Source: Halobacteriales archaeon QS_9_70_65
GTDB lineage: Archaea; Halobacteriota; Halobacteria; Halobacteriales; Haloarculaceae
Direction of reading: 5' to 3'
NCBI GenBank assembly: GCA_003023535.1
Contig: PXSC01000112.1
Coordinates: 1 to 11,216 of the forward strand
DNA: 11,216 nt
The position numbers and the translations under genes were made by a program. Below are positions 1 to 6,759 of this stretch, one piece after another (the stretch's first letter is position 1; each line of letters begins with the position of its first letter). Under the pieces are notes generated by a model. The model worked only from the letters and a program-made list of their open reading frames with translations. It was not told where the DNA came from and did not search any database.

Positions 1-1911
1 GTAGGTCGTGTCGCCCTCCTCGCGGGTGTCGCCGGCGTCGCCGCCCTCGACGACGGTCCACGCGGACGGCACCGCGTCCCGGACGCGGACGCCGACGTCG
101 GGCTCGACGGTGACCTCGACGCGGGTCGTCTGACCGCCGGTGAAGAGGCTGCCGTCGTCGGACCGCTCGCCGGTCACCCCGGCGTCCGGGCCGGTCTCGA
201 CGGGGTACGGAGCGGCTGCCCCGTCGGGCTCGGCATCGAAGGTCTCGACGACGAGCCCGGCCGCCCCGTCGCCGAGGTCAACCTCGATGGGGTACGGCGT
301 GAGCCCGACCCGGCCGGCGGTCGTCCCCTGGTGGAGAACGACCGCCAGCCTCGAGCCGGCGGGAATCCGGGCGTCCAGCGGTTCGATCGGCAGCGAAACC
401 TCCAGCGTCTCGCCGGGGACGACCTCCCGGGCGCTGTCGCCGCGGTCCGGGTATCGGAGATCGAGCATCCCCCAGCCGACCCGCTCGCTTTCGCCCTCCG
501 GGTCGACCGCCAGGACGTAGGCGGTGAGATAGCCGCCGGGGCCCGTCGGCATCACGGCGAGGTTCAGGTCCGGCTCGCCCGCGAAGCGGTACTCATCCTC
601 GAAGGCCTCCGTTTCGAAGCGCGCGCAGGCCTCACAGCCCGGCACCTCGCCGGGGTAGAACACCGCCCCGTGGCGGTCGGGGTCGACGGCGACCGTCGCC
701 GACCCGGTCTCGTCGGTCGGCTCCCGGGACAGCGTCCCGCCGGGCCGGAGCCGCCAGGTCTCCGAGTCGGCCCGCTCCGGCGGCCAGGTGTCCTCGGTGC
801 GTCACTCGCCCGTCGAGTCCTGGACGTAGGCGTCCGGACCGACGTCGACGTTTTCCTTGCCCTTCAGTTCCTGCTCGTACCACCGCAGGGCGATGTCGGC
901 CCAGTCGTTCCGGCGGGTGCCCTCGGCCCAGTCGCCGTCGTCGGGATAGGCGTGGCCGAACTGCCCGAGCGTGTACCGCGTCTCGATGTCGTCGACCGCC
1001 TCCAGCCGCTCCGTCCAGGGGTACATCTGGGAGAGGTCGACGTTCCAGTCCTGCAACCCCTGAACGTAGAAGATGCTGCCCTCGTAGTTGTCCTCGACGA
1101 GCGGCCGCAGGTTCCGGGCGGCCCAGTAGCCCGAGGGGTCCCGCTCGCCGGTGACGCCCGCGTAGGTGGCCGCGAAGCCGCCCTGTGCGTACTCGCTGCA
1201 GGCCGCCCGGGTCGCGTAGGCGTCGACCCGGGTGCCCGTCAGCGGGCTGTCGGTCCCCAGCGAGATGGCGTAGTACAGCGCGTTGAGCACGAGCGGCCCC
1301 CGGGTCTCCGGGACGCCGTTGCGGTACATCAGGTCGTGGACGTCCGGGACGCCCGACATCGGGACGATGGTCTTCAGGTAATCGTTGCCCATCGCCGCCA
1401 CCTCGAAGGGGGTCGTCCCGTCGTAGGACCCGCCGCTCATCGCGACGTTACCGTTGGACCACTCGGCCTCGCCGAGGTAGTCGACCGCCTGGTCGAGGTC
1501 GCGCCGCTCGGCCGGCCCGAACAGCGTCATGCAGCCGCCGGCGCCGCCGGTCCCGCGAACGGGGATCACCGCCACCGCGTAGCCGTGCGGGACGAAGTTG
1601 TACGCCAGCCGCTTGACTCCCCAGCACTCGGCGATGTCGGCGTCCCGGAGGTCGCCGACGTACGGCGTCGCCCGGACGATGACGGGCGCGTCGTCGACCG
1701 CCTCCGGGTCCGGGCGGACGACCCCGATCTGGACGTTCTCGCCGTCCTGTTCGGAGTCGAGATCGACCACGTACTCGGTAGAACCTACCCGTCCCGTCCG
1801 CCGGCCCGGCGGCCGCCGCCGTCGACAGCGTGGGGACGAGCGCGCCGGCGCCGAGTGCTCGAAGTACGCTCCGTCTCGTCGGGGAGTTTTCGTCGTCCGG
1901 CGTGTGGGAAT
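1..1911 (-). pseudogene. CocE/NonD-type Tat-exported hydrolase, broken, 3' end outside window
   Basis: The conceptual product is an alpha/beta hydrolase of the CocE / X-Pro dipeptidyl-peptidase S15 type, predicted to be exported and to act on esters or peptides; the substrate is unknown. Visible parts in order: a Tat signal (RRSVLRALGAGALVPTLS, about 1873-1820), the catalytic domain with the nucleophile motif GGSYDG (Ser codon 1428-1426), an Asp candidate in QGLQDWN, a His candidate in GQFGHAY, and a C-terminal beta-sandwich (VGWGMLDLRY, then PAGSRLAVVLHQ) that is still open at base 1. There are three lesions. The signal frame has no ATG, GTG or TTG start. The signal and catalytic domain lie in different frames, with the shift near 1783-1800. 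An in-frame TGA at 804-802 is followed by uninterrupted homologous-looking sequence in the same frame (RTEDTWPPERADSETWRL). The family call is strong. Whether it is a true pseudogene or sequence error is open. Confidence 0.8.
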
Positions 1912-1930
1912 TATCCCCACGGCTGCCGAG

Positions 1931-1938
1931 TATAAAAC
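1931..1938 (-). promoter_or_regulatory. TATA box of the CocE-type gene
   Basis: On the minus strand the sequence reads GTTTTATA, a good haloarchaeal TATA element, between the hisH stop and the hydrolase. Its centre is about 23 bases upstream of position 1911. A leaderless transcript would therefore begin at AT-TCCCACACG, exactly where one extra G would create ATG TCC CAC ACG in the Tat-signal frame. This is the main support for placing the lost start at 1911. Confidence 0.6.
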
Positions 1939-1970
1939 CACGTGAAACGGTTCCGACCCCGATTGTGCGG

Positions 1971-2585
1971 CTACGACGGACAGAGGTCGACGAAGTTCCG
2001 CAGGATGCGGAGTCCCGTCTCGCCGGACTTCTCGGGGTGGAACTGCGTGCCGAAGACGGTACCCGTCTCGTCGGCGACGACCGACGGGAACTCGACGCCG
2101 TAGTCGGTCGTCGCGACGACGGCGCCGTCGTCGTCCGGCCGGGCGTAGTAGGAGTGGACGAAGTAGGCGTACTCGCCGTCCACGGAGCCGCCGTTCCAGC
2201 CCATGTGCGGGACGGTCCGGTCGGCGTCGAACCTGACGTTGCGGCCGGGAACGAGGTCCAGGCCCCGGGCATCGCCCTGGCCGATGCGGTCGGTCTCCTC
2301 GCTGGAGGTGAGCAGCATCTGCATGCCGAGACAGATGCCGAACAGCGGCGTCCCTTCGTCGGCGGCGTCGACCAGCGCGTCCCGGAAGGGACCGGCGTTG
2401 TCCATGCCCTCGCTGAAGGCGCCGACGCCCGGCAGGACGATTCCGTCGGCGGCGTCGACGTCGGCGGGGTCGTCGGTGAGGGTGACGTCGGCGCCGGCCC
2501 GCTCCAGGCCCCGGGTCGCGCTCCGGAGGTTCCCCAGGCCGTAGTCGACGAGGACGACCTCGGCGGTCCGCTGGGTGACACCCAT
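1971..2585 (-). CDS. hisH: HisH, glutamine amidotransferase subunit of imidazole glycerol phosphate synthase
   Basis: HisH hydrolyses glutamine and passes ammonia to HisF, which forms imidazole glycerol phosphate and AICAR in histidine biosynthesis (cytoplasm). The 204-residue product is a full-length class I glutamine amidotransferase: VDYGLGNLRS near residues 13-22, the oxyanion region LPGVGAFSEGM at 51-61, the nucleophile Cys85 in GICLGMQ, and His183/Glu185 in QFHPEKSG. I chose the ATG at 2585 because the product then begins just ahead of the first beta strand and a TATA element lies about 25 bases upstream. An upstream in-frame ATG at 2623 would place that TATA box inside the gene. hisF is not in the window, and histidine genes are commonly scattered in haloarchaea. 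It is divergent from phnD, with no functional link evident. No lesion was seen. Confidence 0.95.
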   Translation of the reverse strand: MGVTQRTAEVVLVDYGLGNLRSATRGLERAGADVTLTDDPADVDAADGIVLPGVGAFSEGMDNAGPFRDALVDAADEGTPLFGICLGMQMLLTSSEETDRIGQGDARGLDLVPGRNVRFDADRTVPHMGWNGGSVDGEYAYFVHSYYARPDDDGAVVATTDYGVEFPSVVADETGTVFGTQFHPEKSGETGLRILRNFVDLCPS

Positions 2586-2605
2586 GGCTACTTCTGCGGG
2601 ATGTA

Positions 2606-2614
2606 CGATAAAGT
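2606..2614 (-). promoter_or_regulatory. TATA box of hisH
   Basis: The minus strand reads ACTTTATCG here, centred about 25 bases before the hisH ATG at 2585. This is the spacing expected for a leaderless haloarchaeal transcript, and no Shine-Dalgarno sequence is seen before the ATG. Confidence 0.6.
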
Positions 2615-2647
2615 AGGTTACCATCGCTGCTCCGTGTAGAACGGGGT

Positions 2648-2658
2648 CGTATATATTC
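2648..2658 (+). promoter_or_regulatory. Probable TATA element of the phn operon
   Basis: An AT-rich TCGTATATATT stands out in the 121-base divergent region between hisH and phnD. It would start transcription near 2680 and leave a leader of roughly 25 bases. A second AT-rich candidate, AAAGTTTTAG, lies at 2667-2676, so the assignment between the two is uncertain. The leader carries GGGAGG at 2688-2693, a strong Shine-Dalgarno match but 13 bases from the ATG. Confidence 0.45.
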
Positions 2659-2706
2659 GGATTAGAAAGTTTTAGATGGTCATGCTCGGGAGGTTCCGGC
2701 CGAGGT

Positions 2707-3660
2707 ATGACCAGACGCCGCAACCTCCTCAAGACTGTGGGCGCTGTCGGAGCGGTGGGGCTGACGGGGACCGCCGGTTGTATCGGTCAGTTCGGCTCGC
2801 AGCCGTACGGTGACGGGACAATTCGGTTCCTGCTGTCGCCGACCGAACCGCAGGACCAGATGCAGGCCCAGTACACGCCCATCGCCGAACGACTCAAGAG
2901 CCTCGTCGACGAGGTGGACGAAGTCGAGACGCAGTACGCGGCCAACTACTCTGCGACCCTGACAGCGCTCGACTCGGGGACCGCCGACATCGCCGAGACG
3001 GGGCCGTTTGCCGCCGCACTGGGCGCGACCACGGACAAAATCGACATCGCGCTCCAGCGGTTCGGCTACGGCTCCTGGACTTACAAGAGCGTCATCGTCA
3101 CGCGCGAGGACACGGACATCGAGGAGACGGCCGACCTGGAAGGCAGGACGGTCGCGTTCGCCGACTCGCTGTCGGCGTCGGGGTCGCTGTACCCGCTGGC
3201 GATGATGAAACAGGCCGGCGTCTCCGTTCCGGACGAACCCGGCAGCGAGGCGGGAGCCGCCTTCACGCCGCAGTGGTCGAGCCACTCCGCCGCCAAGGAG
3301 ACGCTGCTCAACGAACAGGCCGACGCCGCTGGCGTCGGGTACTTCATCGTCCGCGGTGAGGACAGCGAGTACGTCGACGGCGTGCGCGAGGTAGAGATGC
3401 GGTCGGACATCCCGCGGGCGCCGATCAACGTGAGCCCGACCCTCTCGGACGGCGAGAAGTCGACGCTCGTCGACGCCTTCACCGAGGCGTCCGACGACCT
3501 CTATTACGGCGCCGACGGCGAGAAGGGTACCGAGGACGACCTCTGGTTCAGCAAGGTCCGGCCCGCCGGTGTCGACGAGTACCAGCCGGTCATCGACGTG
3601 GCGAACTCCCTGGGCTACGGCGAGGACATCTTCGAGACCGAAACGGAGACGGGGGGCTGA
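2707..3660 (+). CDS. phnD: Phosphonate-type ABC transporter substrate-binding lipoprotein
   Basis: This is the extracellular binding protein of a phosphonate/phosphite/phosphate-ester type ABC importer, 317 residues. The N-terminus has a Tat motif (RRRNLLK, residues 3-9), a hydrophobic stretch and a lipobox ending at Cys25 (GTAGC), so it should be folded before export and lipid-anchored outside the membrane. The PhnD-like body includes IRFLLSPTEPQ (about 39-49), ALDSGTADIAETGPFAAALG (about 82-101), YKSVIVTRED and LEGRTVAFADSLSASGSLYP, matching the family pattern of a DLxGk..af.d..S.SG.l.P segment. The ATG at 2707 is chosen because the signal peptide begins there; the two ATGs just upstream are out of frame. 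The C-terminus is rich in Glu, Asp and Thr. The ligand cannot be deduced, and no phosphonate-degrading gene is adjacent. Confidence 0.9.
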   Translation: MTRRRNLLKTVGAVGAVGLTGTAGCIGQFGSQPYGDGTIRFLLSPTEPQDQMQAQYTPIAERLKSLVDEVDEVETQYAANYSATLTALDSGTADIAETGPFAAALGATTDKIDIALQRFGYGSWTYKSVIVTREDTDIEETADLEGRTVAFADSLSASGSLYPLAMMKQAGVSVPDEPGSEAGAAFTPQWSSHSAAKETLLNEQADAAGVGYFIVRGEDSEYVDGVREVEMRSDIPRAPINVSPTLSDGEKSTLVDAFTEASDDLYYGADGEKGTEDDLWFSKVRPAGVDEYQPVIDVANSLGYGEDIFETETETGG

Positions 3661-3702
3661 GACGCCTCGTCCCCCATCGTGTCGTGCGGGCGAAAGCGGA
3701 AG

Positions 3703-3722
3703 TTTTTGGCCCGTTCGGGCCA
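3703..3722 (+). promoter_or_regulatory. T-tract and perfect hairpin between phnD and phnC
   Basis: Five T residues (3703-3707) run directly into a perfect inverted repeat, TGGCCCG/CGGGCCA (3707-3722), with only two bases between the arms (effectively a GC stem with a small loop). It sits in the 82-base phnD-phnC gap. It could stabilise the 3' end of phnD mRNA or cause partial termination, so that more binding protein than ATPase is made. A short internal promoter using the T-rich element is an alternative. The structure is plain in the sequence; the function is inferred. Confidence 0.5.
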
Positions 3723-3742
3723 GCAACAACAGAGAACGGAAC

Positions 3743-4504
3743 ATGGCGACAGTCTCAGTAAAGGACGTCAGGAAGGTATACGGCGAGAACACCGTTGCGC
3801 TCGACGGGGTGTCGTTCGACATCCCCGACGGCGAGTTCACGATTCTGCTCGGCCCCTCCGGCGCGGGGAAGTCGACGCTGCTCCGTATTCTGAACGGGCT
3901 CACGCCGACCACGTCCGGCGCGGCCAGCGTCGGCGGGACGGACGTGAGCGGCAGCCGTCAGGACGTGTCGATGGTGTTCCAGATGCACTACCTCGTGGAG
4001 TCGATGAGCGCCTACCGCAACGCGCTCACTGGCGCGCTCCACCGAACCGGGACGGCCAGCAGTGCCCTGACCTGGTACGACGACGACGACAAGCAGGCGG
4101 CGCTGGAGGCACTGGAGACGGTCGGCCTCCTCGAGGAGGCACACCAGCGGGCCGGGAGCATGTCCGGCGGCCAGCAACAGCGGGTCGGCATCGCCCGGGC
4201 GCTCACCCAGCAACCGGGGCTTCTGCTGGCCGACGAGCCGGTCGCAAGCCTCGACCCCAAGGCCGCACAGGAGGTGATGTCATACATGAAGCGGGCCGCG
4301 GACGAGCGGGACCTCACGTCGGTGGTGAGCCTCCACCAGGTGAACATCGCCACCGAGTTCGGCGACCGGTTCATCGGGCTCCGCGACGGTGAAGTCGTCT
4401 TCGACGGAACCCGGGAGGACCTCACCATGAACGTGGTGGACAGAATCTACTACGGCGAGGACACCGCCCGGGCAGACGAAGCCGGCGTCGAACATCTCGC
4501 GTAA
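3743..4504 (+). CDS. phnC: Phosphonate-type ABC transporter ATP-binding protein
   Basis: This is the cytoplasmic ATPase subunit that powers the importer, 253 residues, normal for PhnC. All ATPase motifs are present: Walker A GPSGAGKST (37-45), Q-loop Gln80 in MVFQMHYLVE, signature SGGQQQR (141-147), Walker B LLLADEP (160-166) with the D-loop ASLDP, and the switch His198 in SLHQVN. The LVESMSAYRNALTGAL stretch after the Q-loop resembles the LVxRLxVxxNVLxG pattern of PhnC. The reading frame is open further upstream, but the ATG at 3743 gives the normal family N-terminus (MATVSVKDVRKVYGENTVAL). No clear Shine-Dalgarno is seen. The stop is two bases before the phnE ATG, so the two genes are cotranscribed and probably translationally coupled. 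Confidence 0.92.
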   Translation: MATVSVKDVRKVYGENTVALDGVSFDIPDGEFTILLGPSGAGKSTLLRILNGLTPTTSGAASVGGTDVSGSRQDVSMVFQMHYLVESMSAYRNALTGALHRTGTASSALTWYDDDDKQAALEALETVGLLEEAHQRAGSMSGGQQQRVGIARALTQQPGLLLADEPVASLDPKAAQEVMSYMKRAADERDLTSVVSLHQVNIATEFGDRFIGLRDGEVVFDGTREDLTMNVVDRIYYGEDTARADEAGVEHLA

Positions 4505-4506
4505 CG

Positions 4507-5535
4507 ATGGCAAGCGATACCCCCGACGCGACGGACTCGGCGTCCGTCTCCGACAAGAAGCGGCGTCTCGAACGCGCACAGCTGAAACGCCGGATCGTGG
4601 GTTCGGTCGGTCTCGTGGCCATCCTCTATCTGGCCTACCGCAGCATACGCCTCCTGGAGTTCGAACTCGCGGACTTCGTCCGGCGGCTCCCGGACTGGAT
4701 CGACTTCGTCTCCGCGTTTCTCTCCCCGGACTTCGTCGACTTCACGCTCTACACCAAGAACAACGGCATCGAGGGGCTCCGCGGGCTGTGGGTCAGTCTC
4801 ACCAACCCACAGTACCTCCTCGACAGCACCGCCGCCATCGGCTACGGCAACGTTCTCGTCGCCGCCGCGGTGACGACCGTCGTGGTCGGCTTTCTCGGCA
4901 CGATACTCGGGTTCCCGCTGGCCCTGCTTTTCGGCATCCTCGGCTCGGAGCGCGTGACGCCGTTCCCGTTCAACTTCGTCTTTCGGGGCACCATGTCGAC
5001 CATCCGCGCGGTGCCCGCACTGATATGGGTACTCATCTACATCCCGGTGTTCGGTCTCTCCCCCAAGAGCGCCGTTCTCGCCATCACCACCGACACCATC
5101 GGCAACATGGGACGGCTGTTCACCGACGAACTCGAGGAGATAGACGACGGCCCCATCGACGCCATCCGATCGACCGGGGCCTCGCGACCGCAGGTGGTCA
5201 TCTTCGGGATGCTCTCGCAGGTGTCGAACGCCTTCATCGCCTGGACGCTATACGTCCTCGAAATCAACACCCGGATCGCGATCAGCCTCGGCGTCGTCGG
5301 CGCCGGTGGCCTGGGCCAGTACATCCAGAACAAGATCGGGTTCACGACCCCGGACGCCTACGCGCAGGCGGCGGCCGGGCTCGTCGTCGTGGTCCTCATC
5401 GTCCTGACGGTTGAGATCACCTCCTCGCGCATCCGGGCGCGACTCCGTCCCGGCGAGAACGGAACCCAGAAGTCGATGCTCGAACGGCTCCGTGGCCTGT
5501 TCGACGTCGACAGGTGGCTCGGCACGAGCCGGTAG
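4507..5535 (+). CDS. phnE: Phosphonate-type ABC transporter permease
   Basis: This is the membrane channel of the importer, 342 residues. After a charged N-terminal stretch with basic residues near 18-29, hydrophobic segments lie at about 31-45, 113-132, 133-146, 168-184, 242-262 and 288-302. The family ATPase-contact loop is present: EIDDGPIDAIRSTGASRPQV (about 211-230), followed by VSNAFIAW, then LGVVGAGGLGQYIQ near 261-274, typical of PhnE-type permeases. A single permease gene suggests a homodimer. The N-terminal extension before the conserved core (through about residue 110) is long. The TAG stop directly abuts the stop of the convergent glycosylase gene, leaving no room for a separate terminator. 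Confidence 0.9.
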   Translation: MASDTPDATDSASVSDKKRRLERAQLKRRIVGSVGLVAILYLAYRSIRLLEFELADFVRRLPDWIDFVSAFLSPDFVDFTLYTKNNGIEGLRGLWVSLTNPQYLLDSTAAIGYGNVLVAAAVTTVVVGFLGTILGFPLALLFGILGSERVTPFPFNFVFRGTMSTIRAVPALIWVLIYIPVFGLSPKSAVLAITTDTIGNMGRLFTDELEEIDDGPIDAIRSTGASRPQVVIFGMLSQVSNAFIAWTLYVLEINTRIAISLGVVGAGGLGQYIQNKIGFTTPDAYAQAAAGLVVVVLIVLTVEITSSRIRARLRPGENGTQKSMLERLRGLFDVDRWLGTSR

Positions 5536-6009
5536 TCAGAACTCCCCCAGGCGCGACTGGCCGTCGCCGCCCCCGTCGTCGCCGACGAGGGCGACGGCCT
5601 CGTCCAGCGCCGCCCCGAGCGTCTCGCGCTGTGAGGGGTCGTACAGCGTCGCCGCCGGGTGGACGCAGACGAGCACGCGCCGGGCGGCACCGGCGACGCG
5701 GGCGTCGTGGAGCGTCCCCGCCTCCTTCGTGACGGCGACGGACCGCCCGAGCAGGTGCTCGGCGGGCACCTTCCCCAGGGCGACGACCACCGTCGGATCG
5801 ACCGCGTCGAGTTCGGTCGCGAGGTACCCGCGGCAGTTCTCCAGTTCGGCCGTCGTCGGGTCGCGGTTGTCCGGCGGCCGACAGCGCACGCAGTTGACGA
5901 TCCGGACGTCCCGCCGGGAGAGCCCGCGGTCCCGGAGGGCGTTGTCGCACAGCACCGGACACCGCGTGCAATCGTGGACGTCGATGTCGACATCGGCGTC
6001 GTCGCTCAT
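5536..6009 (-). CDS. Uracil-DNA glycosylase family 4-like, internally shortened, probably inactive
   Basis: Family 4 uracil-DNA glycosylases are Fe-S enzymes that excise uracil from DNA. This 157-residue product keeps the four cluster cysteines: Cys14 and Cys17 (CTRC), then Cys43 and Cys59 (VRCRPPDNRDP, ENCRGYL), with 15 residues between the last pair. It also keeps VVVALGKVPAEHLL, VAVTKEAG and the C-terminal HPAA motif at 117-120. However, only about 25 residues separate Cys17 from Cys43, where family members carry about 65-70. The missing segment, between CPVLC and DNALRDRGL, is where motif 1 (GEAPG..ED) with the catalytic acid should lie. The frame stays open, so this looks like an in-frame deletion of roughly 120-130 bases; activity on uracil is doubtful. 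It lies 24 bases downstream of the DUF99 gene on the same strand. Confidence 0.8.
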   Translation of the reverse strand: MSDDADVDIDVHDCTRCPVLCDNALRDRGLSRRDVRIVNCVRCRPPDNRDPTTAELENCRGYLATELDAVDPTVVVALGKVPAEHLLGRSVAVTKEAGTLHDARVAGAARRVLVCVHPAATLYDPSQRETLGAALDEAVALVGDDGGGDGQSRLGEF

Positions 6010-6033
6010 ACGCCTTCATGGGGCCGCGCCGAG

Positions 6034-6591
6034 TTAACCCCGCCGGAAGGCGTCGACCCGGCGGGCGGCCCGCTTCGCCACCCGCAACGGCTCGGGCCGG
6101 CGGTCGTGGGTGAACGCCCCGACCGCGCGGTCGGCCGTCGCGTCGTCGACGCCGGCGCTGCGGACGAACAGTCCCGCCTCGAGCCGCCGCCGGGGGGGAA
6201 GCGCCTCGTAGACCTCGAGCCGACGGTCCCGCTCCGGCGGCTCGAAGGCCGCGTCGATGGCGTCGGTCAACCCGTCGCTGTCCTCGTAGCTGACGGCGAT
6301 CACCGGCCGATCGACCGCCGCCGCGACCCGCTCGAGGTCGACGACGTTGTACCACGCCGGCGCGACGCCGGACAGAAACAGGAAGGCGACGTCCTCGCGG
6401 TCGAGCCGGCGCCAGCAGTCGACGACGGCACCGGTCGCGTCGGTGCCGCCGACGGTGCACGTCCCGAAGACGAGGTCGTCGACCGTCCGGTCGACGCGGA
6501 CGACCGCTCCCCCGAGCGTGCTCGTGGCCGCCTCGTCGTCGGTTCCCCGGTACGATTCGGCGATACCGAGGGCGCGCCGCCCGGAGTTCAC
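6034..6591 (-). CDS. DUF99 / UPF0215 family protein, endonuclease V-like fold
   Basis: This 185-residue protein matches the archaeal DUF99 family, whose fold resembles endonuclease V (RNase H-like) and which some databases label endonuclease dU. Visible family motifs: GIAES (9-13), GGAVVRVDRTVDDL with Arg32 and Asp34, TVGGTDAT with Asp51, DREDVAFLFLSGVAPAWYNVVDL (64-86), and PVIAVSYED. The GTG start at 6591 puts the conserved RALGIAES at the usual distance from the N-terminus. The frame is open upstream to 6747, but that extension is basic, low-complexity and overlaps the preceding acidic gene. Neighbours are the DUF5786-like gene one base upstream and the shortened glycosylase downstream, which suggests a cotranscribed DNA-repair-flavoured unit. 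A role in cleaving deaminated DNA is inferred, not shown. Confidence 0.85.
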   Translation of the reverse strand: MNSGRRALGIAESYRGTDDEAATSTLGGAVVRVDRTVDDLVFGTCTVGGTDATGAVVDCWRRLDREDVAFLFLSGVAPAWYNVVDLERVAAAVDRPVIAVSYEDSDGLTDAIDAAFEPPERDRRLEVYEALPPRRRLEAGLFVRSAGVDDATADRAVGAFTHDRRPEPLRVAKRAARRVDAFRRG

Positions 6592-6592
6592 C

Positions 6593-6730
6593 TCACTTTC
6601 CTTTGATCTCCTCGAAGGTCTCCAGTAGGTCCTCGCTGGAGGCGTCGTCGTACTCGAACTCCACCTCGCCGTCGTGGGCCGCGAGCGTCGAACGGGCGTC
6701 GTCGTCGATGTCGGTGTCGAACTCCTTCGT
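6593..6730 (-). CDS. Small acidic DUF5786-like protein without a standard start codon
   Basis: After two stop codons in frame (6742-6737) there is an open frame of about 48 codons ending with TGA at 6595-6593. It encodes an acidic peptide, KEFDTDIDDDARSTLAAHDG followed by EVEFEYDDASSEDLLETFEE and IKGK. The pattern (DTDxDDD, then a (H)DGEVEFE block, then a helical LLExxEEIK tail) resembles the short haloarchaeal DUF5786 proteins, whose function is unknown to me. There is no ATG, GTG or TTG upstream of GAGGTGGAG. An ACG at 6730-6728 sits about 25 bases below a TATA element, exactly where a leaderless start should be, so ATG mutated to ACG, or a small deletion, is the simplest reading. About 45 residues would make it shorter than usual for the family. 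Codon choice supports real coding. Confidence 0.5.
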   Translation of the reverse strand, partial: TKEFDTDIDDDARSTLAAHDGEVEFEYDDASSEDLLETFEEIKGK

Positions 6731-6750
6731 GGTACGTTATCAACCACGTA

Positions 6751-6759
6751 GTTTTAAAC
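6751..6759 (-). promoter_or_regulatory. TATA element before the DUF5786-like / DUF99 / glycosylase unit
   Basis: GTTTAAAAC on the minus strand is a distinct AT-rich island in GC-rich surroundings. It lies about 25 bases upstream of the ACG at 6730, consistent with a leaderless promoter for the three minus-strand genes. It overlaps the stop codon of the unassigned frame at 6754-6951. Confidence 0.55.

Noticed and set aside
802..804. TGA as selenocysteine or programmed readthrough
   Set aside because: No SECIS-like hairpin was noticed, the site fits Trp rather than Cys by context, and other lesions in the same gene make simple mutation or error more likely.
331..1935. Long plus-strand frame of 534 codons opposite the CocE-type gene
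   Set aside because: It is the antisense shadow of the hydrolase in GC-rich DNA. It has low complexity in Arg, Pro and Val with no domain, while the minus strand carries clear catalytic motifs.
2680..3912. Minus-strand frame of 410 codons across phnD and into phnC
   Set aside because: Shadow of phnD/phnC, with Arg/Val-rich composition and no recognisable motif.
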